A stretch of 64,000 nt of DNA, taken from Hyphomicrobiales bacterium. Lineage in GTDB: Bacteria > Pseudomonadota > Alphaproteobacteria > Rhizobiales > Rhizobiaceae. The translations under genes and the position numbers were made by a program. The notes beneath the pieces are model-generated. The model ran no database searches. It was not told the origin of the DNA and was given only the letters and a program-made list of their open reading frames with translations. The DNA is taken from assembly GCA_900472485.1 (NCBI GenBank), contig UCII01000009.1:48709-112708 (forward strand), read 5' to 3'. Numbering within the stretch: position 1 is the first letter of the stretch; each line of letters opens with the position of its first letter. This document shows positions 28,068 to 37,250 of the stretch, piece by piece.

Positions 28068-29399
28068 TCACACTTCGTCATTGCCCGAGAGCAGGATGCC
28101 GATCAGCGAGAGCACTGCGGCACCGGCGAGGTAGTAGCCGACATAGACAAGGCCGTAATTGGTCGCGAGCGATGTGGCAATGTAGGGTGCCAAGGATGCG
28201 CCGACGATGCCGCCTAGATTGAACGTCATGGACGCACCGGTATAGCGCACGGTGGTCGGGAAGGGCGCCGCCAGAGCGGCGCCGATCGGGCCGTAGGTAA
28301 AGCCCATGAGGGCAAGACCGATGATCGAGCAGGCGAAAGCGCCGGCAAGGCCGGCCGTCAGCAGCGACGAGTAGAACAGGCCGAAGACGAGGATGCCGAT
28401 CGTCGTCAGGATAAGAACCAGACGGCGCGAATAGCGGTCCGACAACAGGCCCGAGACCGGGATCATCAGGCCGAAGAAGACGACGCCGACGAGCTGAACG
28501 ACGAGGAACTGGCCCTGGGAGTAGCCGAGGCCGGCCGGAAGCGGACCATTGCCCGGGGGGCGGGTGCCCCAGCTCAGGGTGAATGCCGTCATCAGATAGA
28601 ACAGCACGAAGGTCGCCACCGCGATGATGGTGCCGAGAATCAGGCTGCGGAAGTGCGAGCGGAAGATGACTGCGATCGGAACAGAAACGCGCTCTTCCTT
28701 CTCGATGGCGCGCTGGAATTCCGGGGTTTCGGTGATCTTCAGGCGGACATAAAGACCGACAGCGACCAGCACGATGCTGATCAGGAAGGGAACGCGCCAG
28801 CCATAGTTGAGGAAATCCGTATCTGCCATGGTTTCGCGCAGGATGAGGAAGAGACCTGCCGAAAGGATGAAGCCGATGGGTGCGCCGAGCTGCGGGAACA
28901 TGGCGTACCAGCTGCGTTTGCCTTCCGGCGCATTTTCCGTCGCAAGCAATACAGCGCCGCCCCATTCGCCGCCGAGTCCAAGGCCCTGGCCGAGGCGGCA
29001 GAGCGCCAGCAGAATCGGTGCGAGAACGCCGATCGACTCATAGGTCGGCAGCATGCCGATCACGACGGTCGAGAGGCCCATGGTCATCAGAGCCGCGACA
29101 AGCGTCGCCTTGCGGCCGATCCGGTCGCCGAAATGGCCGAAGATCATCGCGCCGATCGGGCGCGCGAAGAAGGCGATGGAGAAGGTCGCGAAGGATTGCA
29201 GCGTTGCCGAAGTCGGATCGCTTGCCGGGAAGAACAGCTTCGGGAAGACGATAACCGCCGCCGTTGCATAAACATAGAAATCGAAAAATTCGATCGTTGT
29301 GCCGATAAGGCTCGCGATCAGAACACGTGCCGGGGAATTCGCAACAGCATTGTTCGATGACGAGGGGGTCGGCGATAAAGGAGATATCGCGTCAGTCAT
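28068..29399 (-). CDS. MFS transporter, metabolite:H+ symporter (MHS) family
   Basis: Twelve-helix inner-membrane transporter of 443 residues. The start of the hydrophobic region GTTIEFFDFYVYATAA, the loop GHFGDRIGRKATL (motif A) and RLGQGLGLGGEWGGAVLL are characteristic of the MHS family, which includes shikimate, alpha-ketoglutarate, proline/betaine and dicarboxylate carriers. The substrate is not readable. It lies, in reverse orientation, between murB and aqpZ and so interrupts the dcw cluster. The upstream region shared with aqpZ contains repeated TTAGCG motifs. ATG 29399 has GGTGGGA upstream. Confidence 0.88.
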   Translation of the reverse strand: MTDAISPLSPTPSSSNNAVANSPARVLIASLIGTTIEFFDFYVYATAAVIVFPKLFFPASDPTSATLQSFATFSIAFFARPIGAMIFGHFGDRIGRKATLVAALMTMGLSTVVIGMLPTYESIGVLAPILLALCRLGQGLGLGGEWGGAVLLATENAPEGKRSWYAMFPQLGAPIGFILSAGLFLILRETMADTDFLNYGWRVPFLISIVLVAVGLYVRLKITETPEFQRAIEKEERVSVPIAVIFRSHFRSLILGTIIAVATFVLFYLMTAFTLSWGTRPPGNGPLPAGLGYSQGQFLVVQLVGVVFFGLMIPVSGLLSDRYSRRLVLILTTIGILVFGLFYSSLLTAGLAGAFACSIIGLALMGFTYGPIGAALAAPFPTTVRYTGASMTFNLGGIVGASLAPYIATSLATNYGLVYVGYYLAGAAVLSLIGILLSGNDEV

Positions 29400-29420
29400 G
29401 TTCCCACCAATTCAGAGGAT

Positions 29421-29484
29421 GCTAAGGTACGCTTAGCGGATAAAAATTGTCCTTAGCGTAATTTTTGTTCAACGCAAACGCTAA
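29421..29484. promoter_or_regulatory. Repeated TTAGCG / CGCTAA motifs upstream of the MHS transporter gene
   Basis: Within 64 bp there are GCTAAGG (29421), the palindrome CGCTTAGCG (29430-29438), CCTTAGCG (29451-29458) and CGCTAA (29479-29484). The two TTAGCG copies are exactly 20 bp apart, and GCTAAGG/CCTTAGC form an inverted repeat. The cluster is 22-85 bp before the transporter ATG in the divergent control region; it looks like an operator for an unidentified repressor. Confidence 0.4.
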
Positions 29485-29651
29485 CTGCGCAAGAAATCAG
29501 CGGTTGCGTGCTACTATTTTGCCGTAATGTTGATTCGTGGGCAATCAGGCGGCGTTTGTTGTTGGAGAAGCGTGCTCCGGCGAGTCCTTACCGGAATCTT
29601 TTCGCCAATGGCCGATTCTCGCTTGGATTGCGGGCTGAGGAGAAGGGTTTC

Positions 29652-30338
29652 ATGCAGAAAAAACTCATCGCTGAGTTTCTTGGGACGTTTTGGCTCGTTT
29701 TCGGCGGCTGCGGCAGTGCGATCTTCGCAGCAGCCTTTCCGAGCCTCGGTATTGGTTTTCTAGGCGTTGCTCTTGCATTCGGTCTGACTGTGCTGACCAT
29801 GGCTTTTGCCGTCGGCGGTATATCAGGAGGGCACTTCAATCCGGCCGTTTCGGTCGGCCTGACGGTGGCTGGCCGCTTTCCCGGTACGCAGCTCATCCCC
29901 TATATTGTCGCGCAGGTCATCGGCGCCGTTGTCGCCGCGGCCGTGCTCTATCTGATCGCAAGCGGCAAGGCTGATTTCCAGCTCGGCGGCTTTGCGGCGA
30001 ATGGTTATGGCGAACATTCGCCGGGTGGCTATTCACTGGTTTCGGCATTGGTGGCCGAGATCGTGCTGACTTTGTTTTTCCTCGTCGTGATTCTCGGGTC
30101 AACGAGCAGCAAGGTGCCGGCCGGCTTTGCGCCCATCGCCATCGGCCTAGCGCTGACGCTGATCCATCTGATCTCGATTCCGATCACCAACACGTCGGTC
30201 AACCCGGCCCGCTCGACGGGGCAGGCCTTATTCGTCGGCGGTTGGGCTCTTCAGCAGCTTTGGCTGTTCTGGGTGGCGCCCATCATCGGCGGAGCGTTGG
30301 GCGGATTGGTCTGGAAACTGGTCGACGACAGCGAGTGA
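29652..30338 (+). CDS. aqpZ: Aquaporin Z, water channel
   Basis: Inner-membrane water channel of the MIP family. The 228-residue protein from ATG 29652 has six membrane segments and both pore motifs, HFNPAVS and VNPARS, plus the aquaporin-type opening [20 protein letters not shown]. The residue pattern is that of AqpZ rather than glycerol facilitators: the second loop reads [12 protein letters not shown], where GlpF would have an NxARD form. The frame is open upstream to 29508 but ATG 29652 with GAGGAGAAGGG before it is the evident start. Divergent from the MHS transporter; a clear terminator follows. Confidence 0.95.
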   Translation: MQKKLIAEFLGTFWLVFGGCGSAIFAAAFPSLGIGFLGVALAFGLTVLTMAFAVGGISGGHFNPAVSVGLTVAGRFPGTQLIPYIVAQVIGAVVAAAVLYLIASGKADFQLGGFAANGYGEHSPGGYSLVSALVAEIVLTLFFLVVILGSTSSKVPAGFAPIAIGLALTLIHLISIPITNTSVNPARSTGQALFVGGWALQQLWLFWVAPIIGGALGGLVWKLVDDSE

Positions 30339-30362
30339 TTTCGGCCTTATTTCAAAGCCTGG

Positions 30363-30400
30363 AGCCTCGCATCGGTCCGTCGATGCGGGGCTTATTGTTT
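30363..30400 (+). terminator. Rho-independent terminator of aqpZ
   Basis: AGCCTCGCATCG (30363-30374) pairs over 12 positions, one of them G-T, with CGATGCGGGGCT (30381-30392) around a 6-nt loop, followed by TATTGTTT. It separates aqpZ from the ddlB unit. Confidence 0.85.
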
Positions 30401-30520
30401 AAAAAAATCTAAATGTAGCGATTTCAAAAGTAGCAACTCCATGATTCCAATGGCAGAATTCTTTAAGTCGGTTTGATTCGAACCATTCGGCCATCGCTAG
30501 GGCGGCGGAAAGTTAACGAA

Positions 30521-30536
30521 AGTAAACGCTTCATTA
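30521..30536 (-). promoter_or_regulatory. CtrA-like site upstream of ddlB
   Basis: The minus strand reads TTAA-TGAAGCG-TTTAC, matching TTAA-N7-TTAAC at 8 of 9 positions. It lies 103 bp before the ddlB start in an AT-rich stretch with further TTAA half-sites (GTTAAC at 30511, TTAACCTTAA at 30533-30542). The 300-bp gap between aqpZ and ddlB holds this, the aqpZ terminator and presumably the ddlB-ftsQAZ promoter; no ORF is convincing there. Confidence 0.5.
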
Positions 30537-30638
30537 ACCTTAATGTCGTTCTAATCGACCTATTGAAAACGGGGCGAGAATCGCGGTTAGGCGAGGCCCT
30601 GCAAACGCAAAGTAGAGACCGTGGAGTCGGGGGTATTG

Positions 30639-31565
30639 ATGGGTGGCAAGCATGTGGCTGTCCTTTTGGGCGGATTTTCCTCGGAGAGGCCTGTCAGCCT
30701 GTCCTCGGGAAAGGCATGTGCCGATGCCCTTGAGGCGGAAGGCTTCCAGGTTACCCGTGTGGATGTCGATCATGACGTCGCCAGTCGCTTGGCCGAGTTG
30801 AAGCCCGACGTGGTCTTCAATGCATTGCATGGCCCTTTCGGTGAAGACGGTACCATTCAGGGCATTCTGGAATATCTGCAGATTCCCTATACGCATTCCG
30901 GCGTGCTTGCCTCGGCTCTTGCGATGGATAAATCCCGTGCGAAGACGGTTGCTGCTGCTGCGGGCATTCCGGTTGCGAGTTCAATCGTCATGGATCGTTT
31001 CGCCATTGTCGGCGAGCACCCGATGAAGCCGCCCTATGTCGTCAAGCCGGTGCGCGAGGGGTCTAGCTTCGGTGTCGTGATCGTCAAGGAAGATCAGGCG
31101 CATCCGCCGCAGATCGTTACTTCGGCCGAATGGCGCTATGGCGACGAGGTTCTGGTCGAGCGTTATATCCACGGACGTGAGCTGACCTGCGGTGTGATGG
31201 ATGGCAAGGTTCTGGGTGTTACGGAGATCGTGCCGCTCGGTCACAGCTTCTATGATTATGACGCCAAGTACGCCAAGGGTGGCTCAAAACATGTCTTGCC
31301 GGCGGAAATTTCACCGAATCTTTACCAAAACATACAAACATTATCGTTAAGGGCGCATGAAGCTATCGGCTGCCGCGGTGTTAGTCGATCTGACTTCCGT
31401 TTTGACGATCGCTTTTTCGAAGAGGGCGAACTTGTCTGGTTGGAGATCAACACCCAGCCCGGCATGACTCCTACCTCCCTGGTGCCTGAAATGGCCGCTC
31501 ATGCCGGCTACTCTTTTGGTGAATTTCTCCGGTGGATGGTGGAGGACGCGTCTTGTTTGCGCTGA
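30639..31565 (+). CDS. ddlB: D-alanine--D-alanine ligase
   Basis: Cytosolic ATP-grasp ligase making D-Ala-D-Ala for MurF. The 308-residue protein has [19 protein letters not shown] (N-terminal substrate loop), [34 protein letters not shown] (ATP site), ELTCGVMDG and the metal and oxyanion block [21 protein letters not shown] 30639 is chosen: GGAGTCGGGGG is just upstream; an in-frame GTG at 30621 is less likely. It begins the second dcw unit and its 3' end overlaps the ftsQ start by 13 nt. Confidence 0.95.
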   Translation: MGGKHVAVLLGGFSSERPVSLSSGKACADALEAEGFQVTRVDVDHDVASRLAELKPDVVFNALHGPFGEDGTIQGILEYLQIPYTHSGVLASALAMDKSRAKTVAAAAGIPVASSIVMDRFAIVGEHPMKPPYVVKPVREGSSFGVVIVKEDQAHPPQIVTSAEWRYGDEVLVERYIHGRELTCGVMDGKVLGVTEIVPLGHSFYDYDAKYAKGGSKHVLPAEISPNLYQNIQTLSLRAHEAIGCRGVSRSDFRFDDRFFEEGELVWLEINTQPGMTPTSLVPEMAAHAGYSFGEFLRWMVEDASCLR

Positions 31566-32485
31566 CGGTCAAAAATATGAGGCGGTCCCGTCATCGCGTC
31601 CCGCTCGCCATCGACGACGTCGAGGATGCATTCGTCCTGCCGCGTCCGCTGCGCCGTGCTGTTCGCTTCCTGGTCAGTCTCGGTTCGGGTCGCATCAATA
31701 TTCCGGCTCACACGGGTACGGTCTCGACCCTCGTTCTCCTTGCGGCGACTGGCCTTTATGGCATGTCCGTTGGCGGCCACACCCAGGCGGTCGCGGAGGC
31801 AACCACCTCTGCTGCCGGCTTTGCGATCGAGGATGTAAAAGTCTCCGGCAATGACGAGACCTCCGAAATTGAAATCCTGCAGCTGCTCGGTCTTGATGGT
31901 ACGACTTCGCTCGTTGCCCTAAATGCCGATGCGGCCCGCCAGAAGATCGCCAACCTGCCCTGGGTTCAGGATGTCGAGGTTCGCAAGGTCTATCCAAAGG
32001 CCGTCGAAGTGAAGCTCAAGGAGCGCAAGGCCTATGCCATTTGGCAGCACGGTTCGGAGCTTTCGCTAATCGAGAAGGATGGCAGCGTGATTGCGCCGCT
32101 GCGTGACAACAAGTTTGCAAAGCTGCCGCTCTTCGTCGGCCGTGATGCTGAAACCGCGGCTGCCTCCATTGACGACCAATTTGCGAAGTGGCCCGAAATT
32201 CGCGGTCACGTGAAGGCTTTTGTGCGTGTCGCCGGTCGCCGCTGGGATCTCTATCTGGACAACGGCGTGATCATCAAATTGCCGGAAGACAATATTGATG
32301 ACGCACTCGCGCGGCTGACCAAGCTCGACAAGGACCAAAATCTTTTGCAGCGCGATATCGCTGCCGTCGATCTTCGTATCGATGATCGTACCGCCATTGA
32401 GTTAACCCCGGATGCCGCAGTTCGTCGCCAGGCCGCAGTCGATGCAAGAAGCAAGGCTTTGAAGAAAGCAGGTCAGGATACATGA
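31553..32485 (+). CDS. ftsQ: FtsQ, divisome protein with POTRA domain
   Basis: Bitopic divisome protein linking early and late division proteins through FtsL/FtsB. The 310-residue product has a basic cytoplasmic N-terminus, a membrane helix near residues 55-75 ([17 protein letters not shown]), a POTRA domain ([20 protein letters not shown] onward) and the FtsQ domain with [20 protein letters not shown]. The start is inferred as TTG 31553: GGAGG at 31541-31545 is 7 nt upstream, an ideal distance, and the codon lies within the ddlB end. The first in-frame ATG, at 31577, has no such site. Its stop overlaps the ftsA start (ATGA). Confidence 0.92.
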   Translation: MFALTVKNMRRSRHRVPLAIDDVEDAFVLPRPLRRAVRFLVSLGSGRINIPAHTGTVSTLVLLAATGLYGMSVGGHTQAVAEATTSAAGFAIEDVKVSGNDETSEIEILQLLGLDGTTSLVALNADAARQKIANLPWVQDVEVRKVYPKAVEVKLKERKAYAIWQHGSELSLIEKDGSVIAPLRDNKFAKLPLFVGRDAETAAASIDDQFAKWPEIRGHVKAFVRVAGRRWDLYLDNGVIIKLPEDNIDDALARLTKLDKDQNLLQRDIAAVDLRIDDRTAIELTPDAAVRRQAAVDARSKALKKAGQDT

Positions 32486-33813
32486 GCTTATTTGGTTCGT
32501 CCCATTTCGGCCTGCCTCGGTTGAAGCCGCTCTCTTCGAAGCGGTCGCATATCGTGTCGGTCCTCGACATCGGCTCGACGAAGGTCGTCTGCATGATCGG
32601 CCGGCTGACGCCGCGCGAGGAGAGCCAGGTTCTCCCGAACCGCACGCACAATATCGAGATCATCGGTATCGGCCATCAGCGTTCACGCGGCATCAAGACC
32701 GGTGTGATCGCCGATCTCGACGCCTTGGAAGGTGTCGTCCGGCTTGCGGTCGATGCCGCCGAGCGCATGGCGGGCCTCACGGTCGACAGCCTGATCGTCA
32801 ATGTTTCGGCTGGCCGTCTCGGCAGCGATATCTACACCGCGACCATCGATCTCGGCGGTCAGGAAGTCGAAGCCAACGATCTCAAGAAGGTTCTGGCCGC
32901 GGCCTGCCAGCAGTCGGTCCGCCAGGAGCGTGCCGTCCTGCATTCGCTGGCGACCGGTTACTCCCTGGACGGCGAGCGCGGTATCCGCGATCCGCTGGCG
33001 ATGTTCGGCGACGCGCTTGGTGTCGATATGCATGTGGTAACGGCCGAGCGTGCGGCACTTCGCAATCTGGAGCTCTGCATCAACCGTGCGCATCTCTCGG
33101 TCGAAGGCATGGTGGCAACACCTTATGCCAGCGGTCTTGCGGCTCTGGTCGACGATGAGGTCGAGCTTGGCTGCGCTGCGATCGACATGGGCGGCGGCAC
33201 GACGACGATTTCGGTCTTTGCCGAGGGCAAGCTGGTGCACACCGATGCCGTCAGCCTTGGCGGCCACCATGTCACCACCGATCTTGCCCGTGGCCTTTCC
33301 ACCCGCATCGAGGATGCGGAGCGCCTGAAGGTCGTTCATGCTTCCGCTCTCGCGAACTCTTCGGAAGAGCGTGAACTGATCTCCATCCCGCCGATCGGCG
33401 AAGACGAGCGTGATCAGCCGACACAAGTGCCGAAGGCGCTGGTGTCGCGCATCGTCAAGGCTCGCATCGAGGAAACCCTCGAGCTCATTCGCGATCGCAT
33501 CCAGCGTTCGGGCTTCAGCCCGATCGTCGGCAAGCGCGTCGTCCTGACGGGTGGCGCGAGCCAGCTGACCGGTTTGCCCGATGTGGCACGCCGTGTTCTT
33601 GCCCGCAATGTCCGCATCGGTCGTCCGATGGGCGTGTCTGGTTTGCCGACGGCAGCCAAGGGTCCGGCTTTTTCGACCGCGGTCGGTCTGATGATCTATC
33701 CGCAGGTCGCAGACATGGAAACACATGCGCCGAGCAGCGGTCTGCTCTCGTCGTTTGGAGGTAACAACAGCCGGATCGGCCGCGTCGGCCAATGGCTGAA
33801 AGAGAGTTTTTGA
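32482..33813 (+). CDS. ftsA: FtsA, actin-like membrane tether of FtsZ
   Basis: Cytoplasmic actin-fold ATPase that attaches FtsZ filaments to the membrane. The 443-residue protein has VSVLDIGSTKVVCMIGRL (phosphate 1 loop, about 25-42), the 1C insertion region around VIADLDALEGVVRLAVDAAE, AIDMGGGTTTISVF (phosphate 2), and the adenosine loop VVLTGGASQLTGL. The C-terminus VGQWLKESF fits the amphipathic membrane-targeting helix. It overlaps ftsQ by 4 nt; 102 bp with a nested inverted repeat separate it from ftsZ. Confidence 0.96.
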   Translation: MSLFGSSHFGLPRLKPLSSKRSHIVSVLDIGSTKVVCMIGRLTPREESQVLPNRTHNIEIIGIGHQRSRGIKTGVIADLDALEGVVRLAVDAAERMAGLTVDSLIVNVSAGRLGSDIYTATIDLGGQEVEANDLKKVLAAACQQSVRQERAVLHSLATGYSLDGERGIRDPLAMFGDALGVDMHVVTAERAALRNLELCINRAHLSVEGMVATPYASGLAALVDDEVELGCAAIDMGGGTTTISVFAEGKLVHTDAVSLGGHHVTTDLARGLSTRIEDAERLKVVHASALANSSEERELISIPPIGEDERDQPTQVPKALVSRIVKARIEETLELIRDRIQRSGFSPIVGKRVVLTGGASQLTGLPDVARRVLARNVRIGRPMGVSGLPTAAKGPAFSTAVGLMIYPQVADMETHAPSSGLLSSFGGNNSRIGRVGQWLKESF

Positions 33814-33814
33814 G

Positions 33815-33854
33815 TGCCTGATCCCGGAGTTCATTCCGGGGCAAGCGTCAGGCA
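33815..33854 (+). promoter_or_regulatory. Nested inverted repeats between ftsA and ftsZ
   Basis: TGCCTGA (33815-33821) pairs with TCAGGCA (33848-33854), and inside them CCCGGA (33823-33828) pairs with TCCGGG (33835-33840), giving a two-part hairpin that starts one base after the ftsA stop. No T tract follows, so a classical terminator is unlikely; partial termination, an RNA processing site or mRNA stabilisation that sets the FtsZ:FtsA ratio is possible. Confidence 0.6.
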
Positions 33855-33915
33855 AGTGAAATCGAGTGAATTGGCCGGCGTGGCGATGCGGCCATAAAGA
33901 GAAGGAACGGGTACA

Positions 33916-35652
33916 ATGACTATCAAGCTGCATAAGCCAGATATCACCGAGCTTAAGCCGCGAATCACCGTCTTCGGTGTCGGCGGCGGTGGCGGCAATG
34001 CCGTCAACAACATGATCACGGCAGGCTTGCAGGGCGTCGATTTCGTCGTCGCCAACACGGATGCTCAGGCGCTGACCATGACGAAGGCAGAGCGGATCAT
34101 CCAGCTCGGCGTCAACGTCACGGAAGGTCTCGGCGCCGGCTCGCAGCCGGAAGTCGGCCGTGCAGCTGCCGAAGAGTGCATCGATGAAATCATCGATCAC
34201 CTGAACGGTACGCACATGTGCTTCGTCACCGCCGGCATGGGCGGCGGTACGGGTACGGGTGCCGCTCCTGTCGTCGCACAGGCGGCTCGCAACAAGGGCA
34301 TCCTGACTGTCGGCGTTGTGACCAAGCCGTTCCACTTCGAAGGTGGTCGCCGCATGCGTCTTGCCGAGCAGGGTATCCAGGAGCTGCAGAAGTCGGTCGA
34401 CACGCTGATCGTCATTCCGAACCAGAATCTGTTCCGCATCGCCAACGACAAGACGACTTTCGCCGACGCGTTCTCGATGGCCGACCAGGTTCTCTATTCG
34501 GGCGTTGCCTGCATCACCGACCTGATGGTGAAGGAAGGTCTCATCAACCTCGACTTTGCTGACGTCCGTTCGGTCATGCGCGAAATGGGCCGCGCCATGA
34601 TGGGTACCGGCGAGGCTTCCGGCCAGGGTCGTGCAATGCAGGCCGCTGAAGCCGCCATTGCCAACCCGCTGCTCGACGAAACCTCGATGAAGGGCGCACA
34701 AGGCCTGCTGATCTCGATCACCGGCGGCCGTGACCTGACCCTGTTCGAAGTCGATGAAGCTGCAACCCGCATCCGCGAAGAAGTCGATCCTGACGCCAAC
34801 ATCATCCTCGGCGCCACCTTCGACGAATCGCTTGAGGGCATTATCCGCGTTTCTGTCGTCGCAACGGGCATCGATCGCGCGATGAACGAGGCTTCCGACC
34901 GGGGCATGGAATTCCGCCCGGCCGCAAAGCCTGCTATGCGTCCTTCCGCGGCCGCCGCTCCGGCAGCGGCCGCAGTTCAGCCTGCCCACGTCTCGCAGGC
35001 CCAAACCGCACAGGCTGCCGCTCCGGCTCCTCGTACCGTGGATCCGGTCGCTCAGACCATTCGTGCGGCAGAAGCCGATCTCGAGCGTGAGCTGGAATTC
35101 CAGATGAGCCGGCAGGCTCAGGCGCCGCAACAGCCGGTCATGCAACAGGCCGCAGCGCCGGAAGATAACTTCCGTCCGCAGAGCCGCATCTTCGCAGCCG
35201 CTCCGGAACCTCAGCCGGTTCGTCAGGCCCCGGTTCAGCCACAGCCGCAGGCACCGGTCATGCATCAGCAGCCGGTCATCCGTCAGGCTCCCGAGCAGGT
35301 CCGCATGCCGAAGGTCGAGGATTTCCCGCCGGTCGTTAAGGCTGAAATGGAACATCGCGCCCAGCCGGCCGCTGCCCAGGCGACCGAAGAGCGCGGCCCG
35401 ATGGGGCTGCTGAAGCGAATCACCAATTCGCTTGGCCGCCGCGAAGAAGATCCGGCCTTCGACGACATGATGGCTTCGACGAACAATGCCGCTCCGCAGC
35501 AGCGTCGTGCGCCGTCGCAGGAAGCAAGCCTCTACGCTCCGCGTCGCGGCAATCTCGACGATCAGGGCCGACCGGTTCCGCAGGCGCGCATGGCAAGCCA
35601 TGAGGACGATCAGCTCGAGATTCCGGCCTTCCTGCGCCGCCAGTCGAACTGA
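33916..35652 (+). CDS. ftsZ: FtsZ, division-ring tubulin-like GTPase (long-linker form)
   Basis: GTPase forming the Z ring. The 578-residue protein has the GTP-binding core in about residues 1-320: [20 protein letters not shown], and the tubulin signature MGGGTGTG (108-115), followed by NFxFADAF-type T7 region TTFADAF. A linker of about 240 residues, rich in A, P and Q, leads to the C-terminal peptide [12 protein letters not shown] that binds FtsA and other partners. The length far above the roughly 380-400 of E. coli is usual for rhizobial FtsZ1. It has a leader with an inverted repeat and a strong terminator after it, so it closes the dcw cluster. Confidence 0.97.
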   Translation: MTIKLHKPDITELKPRITVFGVGGGGGNAVNNMITAGLQGVDFVVANTDAQALTMTKAERIIQLGVNVTEGLGAGSQPEVGRAAAEECIDEIIDHLNGTHMCFVTAGMGGGTGTGAAPVVAQAARNKGILTVGVVTKPFHFEGGRRMRLAEQGIQELQKSVDTLIVIPNQNLFRIANDKTTFADAFSMADQVLYSGVACITDLMVKEGLINLDFADVRSVMREMGRAMMGTGEASGQGRAMQAAEAAIANPLLDETSMKGAQGLLISITGGRDLTLFEVDEAATRIREEVDPDANIILGATFDESLEGIIRVSVVATGIDRAMNEASDRGMEFRPAAKPAMRPSAAAAPAAAAVQPAHVSQAQTAQAAAPAPRTVDPVAQTIRAAEADLERELEFQMSRQAQAPQQPVMQQAAAPEDNFRPQSRIFAAAPEPQPVRQAPVQPQPQAPVMHQQPVIRQAPEQVRMPKVEDFPPVVKAEMEHRAQPAAAQATEERGPMGLLKRITNSLGRREEDPAFDDMMASTNNAAPQQRRAPSQEASLYAPRRGNLDDQGRPVPQARMASHEDDQLEIPAFLRRQSN

Positions 35653-35696
35653 CCCGCAACAGGCAGCCCTTTAATAGGTTGCTAACCATATTGGAG

Positions 35697-35727
35697 AAAT
35701 CCGGGGCCGAAAGGCTCCGGATTTTCT
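35697..35727 (+). terminator. Rho-independent terminator of ftsZ
   Basis: AATCCGGGGCC pairs with GGCTCCGGATT (one G-T pair) around a GAAA tetraloop (35709-35712), followed by TTCTTATTTT. It ends the dcw cluster. The remaining roughly 255 bp to lpxC are AT-rich and hold no ORF I would support. Confidence 0.92.
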
Positions 35728-35982
35728 TATTTTATAACGATTGTCTTATTTAAAATTATCCAACGAATTCAATTGGCTGCTTTCGTAACAAAACGAAAGA
35801 AACAGTGATTTGGAATGCGATGCCCTGGCGCGTATGTAGATATCAAGCAAGCCCGCTGAATCACATTCGGTGACGAATGTATGTGAGGTGCGTGGCATAG
35901 TTAACAGACTGAACCGGCAATAAAGGGTAAGGGTCCGAAGATGACCGCCCGGCCTGGATCAGATAGACGAAGGCAGAATTAC

Positions 35983-36939
35983 ATGGCAATTGGATTGCTT
36001 GGTTTTCAGACCACCATTGCAAACCCTGTGACACTTTCCGGTATTGGCGTTCATTCCGGTGCCAACGTGTCGATCACTTTCTACCCCGCCGAAGCCGGCA
36101 CCGGTGTCGTTTTCCAGCGCCTGCATGACAATGGCGATGTGACCGAACTGCGCGCCGTTTCCTCGCAGGTCGGCAATACGGATCTCTGCACGGTTCTCGG
36201 TTTTTCTCCGGCGCGCTCCGTTGCGACGGTCGAGCACGTCATGGCTGCGATCTATGCGATCGGCCTCGATAACGTCGTCGTCGAGGTGTCCGGTGCGGAA
36301 ATGCCGATCATGGACGGCAGCTCCTATCCCTTCATCGAGGCGATCGAACAGGCGGGTGTCGTCTCGCTCGGTGTCAAGCGTCGCTACATCCGCGTGATCA
36401 AGCCGGTGCGGATCGAGGCCGGCGGTTCCTGGTGTGAGTTCCGGCCCTATGACGGCACGCGCTTCGAAGTCGAGATCGACTTCGAATGCCCGCTGATCGG
36501 CCGCCAGAAGTGGGAAGGCGATCTGACCGCTGAGACCTTCAAGACTGAACTGTCGCGTGCCCGTACCTTCGGCTTCATGCGCGATGTCGAACCTCTCTGG
36601 GCTTCGGGCCATGCGCTGGGTTCGTCGCTGGAAAATTCGGTCGTCATTTCGGACGATAACACCGTCATCAATGTCGAAGGCCTGCGTTATCCCAAGGACG
36701 AGTTCGTCCGCCACAAGACGCTCGATGCCGTTGGCGATCTGGCTCTGGCCGGCGCTCAGTTCATTGGTTGCTATCGCTCCTATCGCGGCGGCCATCGCAT
36801 GAATGCGAATGCTCTGAAGGCATTGCTCAGCGACGCTTCGGCTTACGAGGTCGTCGAAACCTCTGCACCGCGTCAGCGCGGTCATGGTCGCGAGTTCATC
36901 GCAGTCAACGCTCCTGAATTCGCTCCCTGGTCGGCGTGA
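35983..36939 (+). CDS. lpxC: LpxC, UDP-3-O-acyl-GlcNAc deacetylase
   Basis: Zinc deacetylase performing the committed step of lipid A synthesis. With ATG 35983 the product is 318 residues, close to rhizobial orthologues. It opens with GFQTTIANPVTLSGIGVHSG; E84 and H85 in TVEHVMAA, H244 and D248 in HKTLDAVGD supply the zinc ligands and general base, and H271 in GHRMNANAL completes the site. An in-frame ATG at 35941 with its own purine-rich upstream sequence could add 14 residues; the start is the only uncertainty. It is the first envelope gene after ftsZ and is followed by a terminator. Confidence 0.95.
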   Translation: MAIGLLGFQTTIANPVTLSGIGVHSGANVSITFYPAEAGTGVVFQRLHDNGDVTELRAVSSQVGNTDLCTVLGFSPARSVATVEHVMAAIYAIGLDNVVVEVSGAEMPIMDGSSYPFIEAIEQAGVVSLGVKRRYIRVIKPVRIEAGGSWCEFRPYDGTRFEVEIDFECPLIGRQKWEGDLTAETFKTELSRARTFGFMRDVEPLWASGHALGSSLENSVVISDDNTVINVEGLRYPKDEFVRHKTLDAVGDLALAGAQFIGCYRSYRGGHRMNANALKALLSDASAYEVVETSAPRQRGHGREFIAVNAPEFAPWSA

Positions 36940-36968
36940 TTTTTTCGGGATCGAAATGAGACAAAGCT

Positions 36969-36998
36969 GCCGCTCTGATGAAGGGCGGCTCTTTTTTT
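36969..36998 (+). terminator. Rho-independent terminator of lpxC
   Basis: GCCGCTCT (36969-36976) pairs with AGGGCGGC (36982-36989), one G-T pair, and TCTTTTTTT follows at once. A strong simple terminator 30 bp after the lpxC stop. Confidence 0.85.
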
Positions 36999-37129
36999 GG
37001 CGGCGACTCATCGGGTCTGTCTTCGCTCGCGAAGCGGCGGTATGCGGAAGGGACGGTATGAGAAATCGCTGTCAAAACAGTGATTAAAGGCTGCGGATAT
37101 GCGGTCTTTGCCACAAAAATGCGTTAATG

Positions 37130-37161
37130 CACCATCAATGCGTTGCCCTGATGGTGTTTTT
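37130..37161 (+). terminator. Second hairpin with T run in the lpxC-bamD gap
   Basis: CACCATCA (37130-37137) pairs perfectly with TGATGGTG (37149-37156), then TTTTT. It lies about 160 bp beyond the lpxC terminator, so it may end a short transcript within the 311-bp gap (a possible small RNA) or attenuate read-through into bamD. No ORF in the gap is convincing. Confidence 0.45.
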
Positions 37162-37250
37162 GCGGCTAGAAACGCCAGCGAGAGAGAACGCCGTCTCCGC
37201 AACGACGGCTATGGGACAGTCATCCGATGGGTTTTGCAAGGTCTGAACGC

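Noticed and set aside
32683..35601. A 972-codon open frame on the minus strand opposite ftsA and ftsZ
   Set aside because: It mirrors two certain genes; such long antisense frames arise from high-G+C codon use. The translation is His/Arg/Asp-rich with no domain.
37018..37050. GC-rich imperfect inverted repeat after the lpxC terminator
   Set aside because: Pairing is short and broken; no adjacent T run and no clear role.
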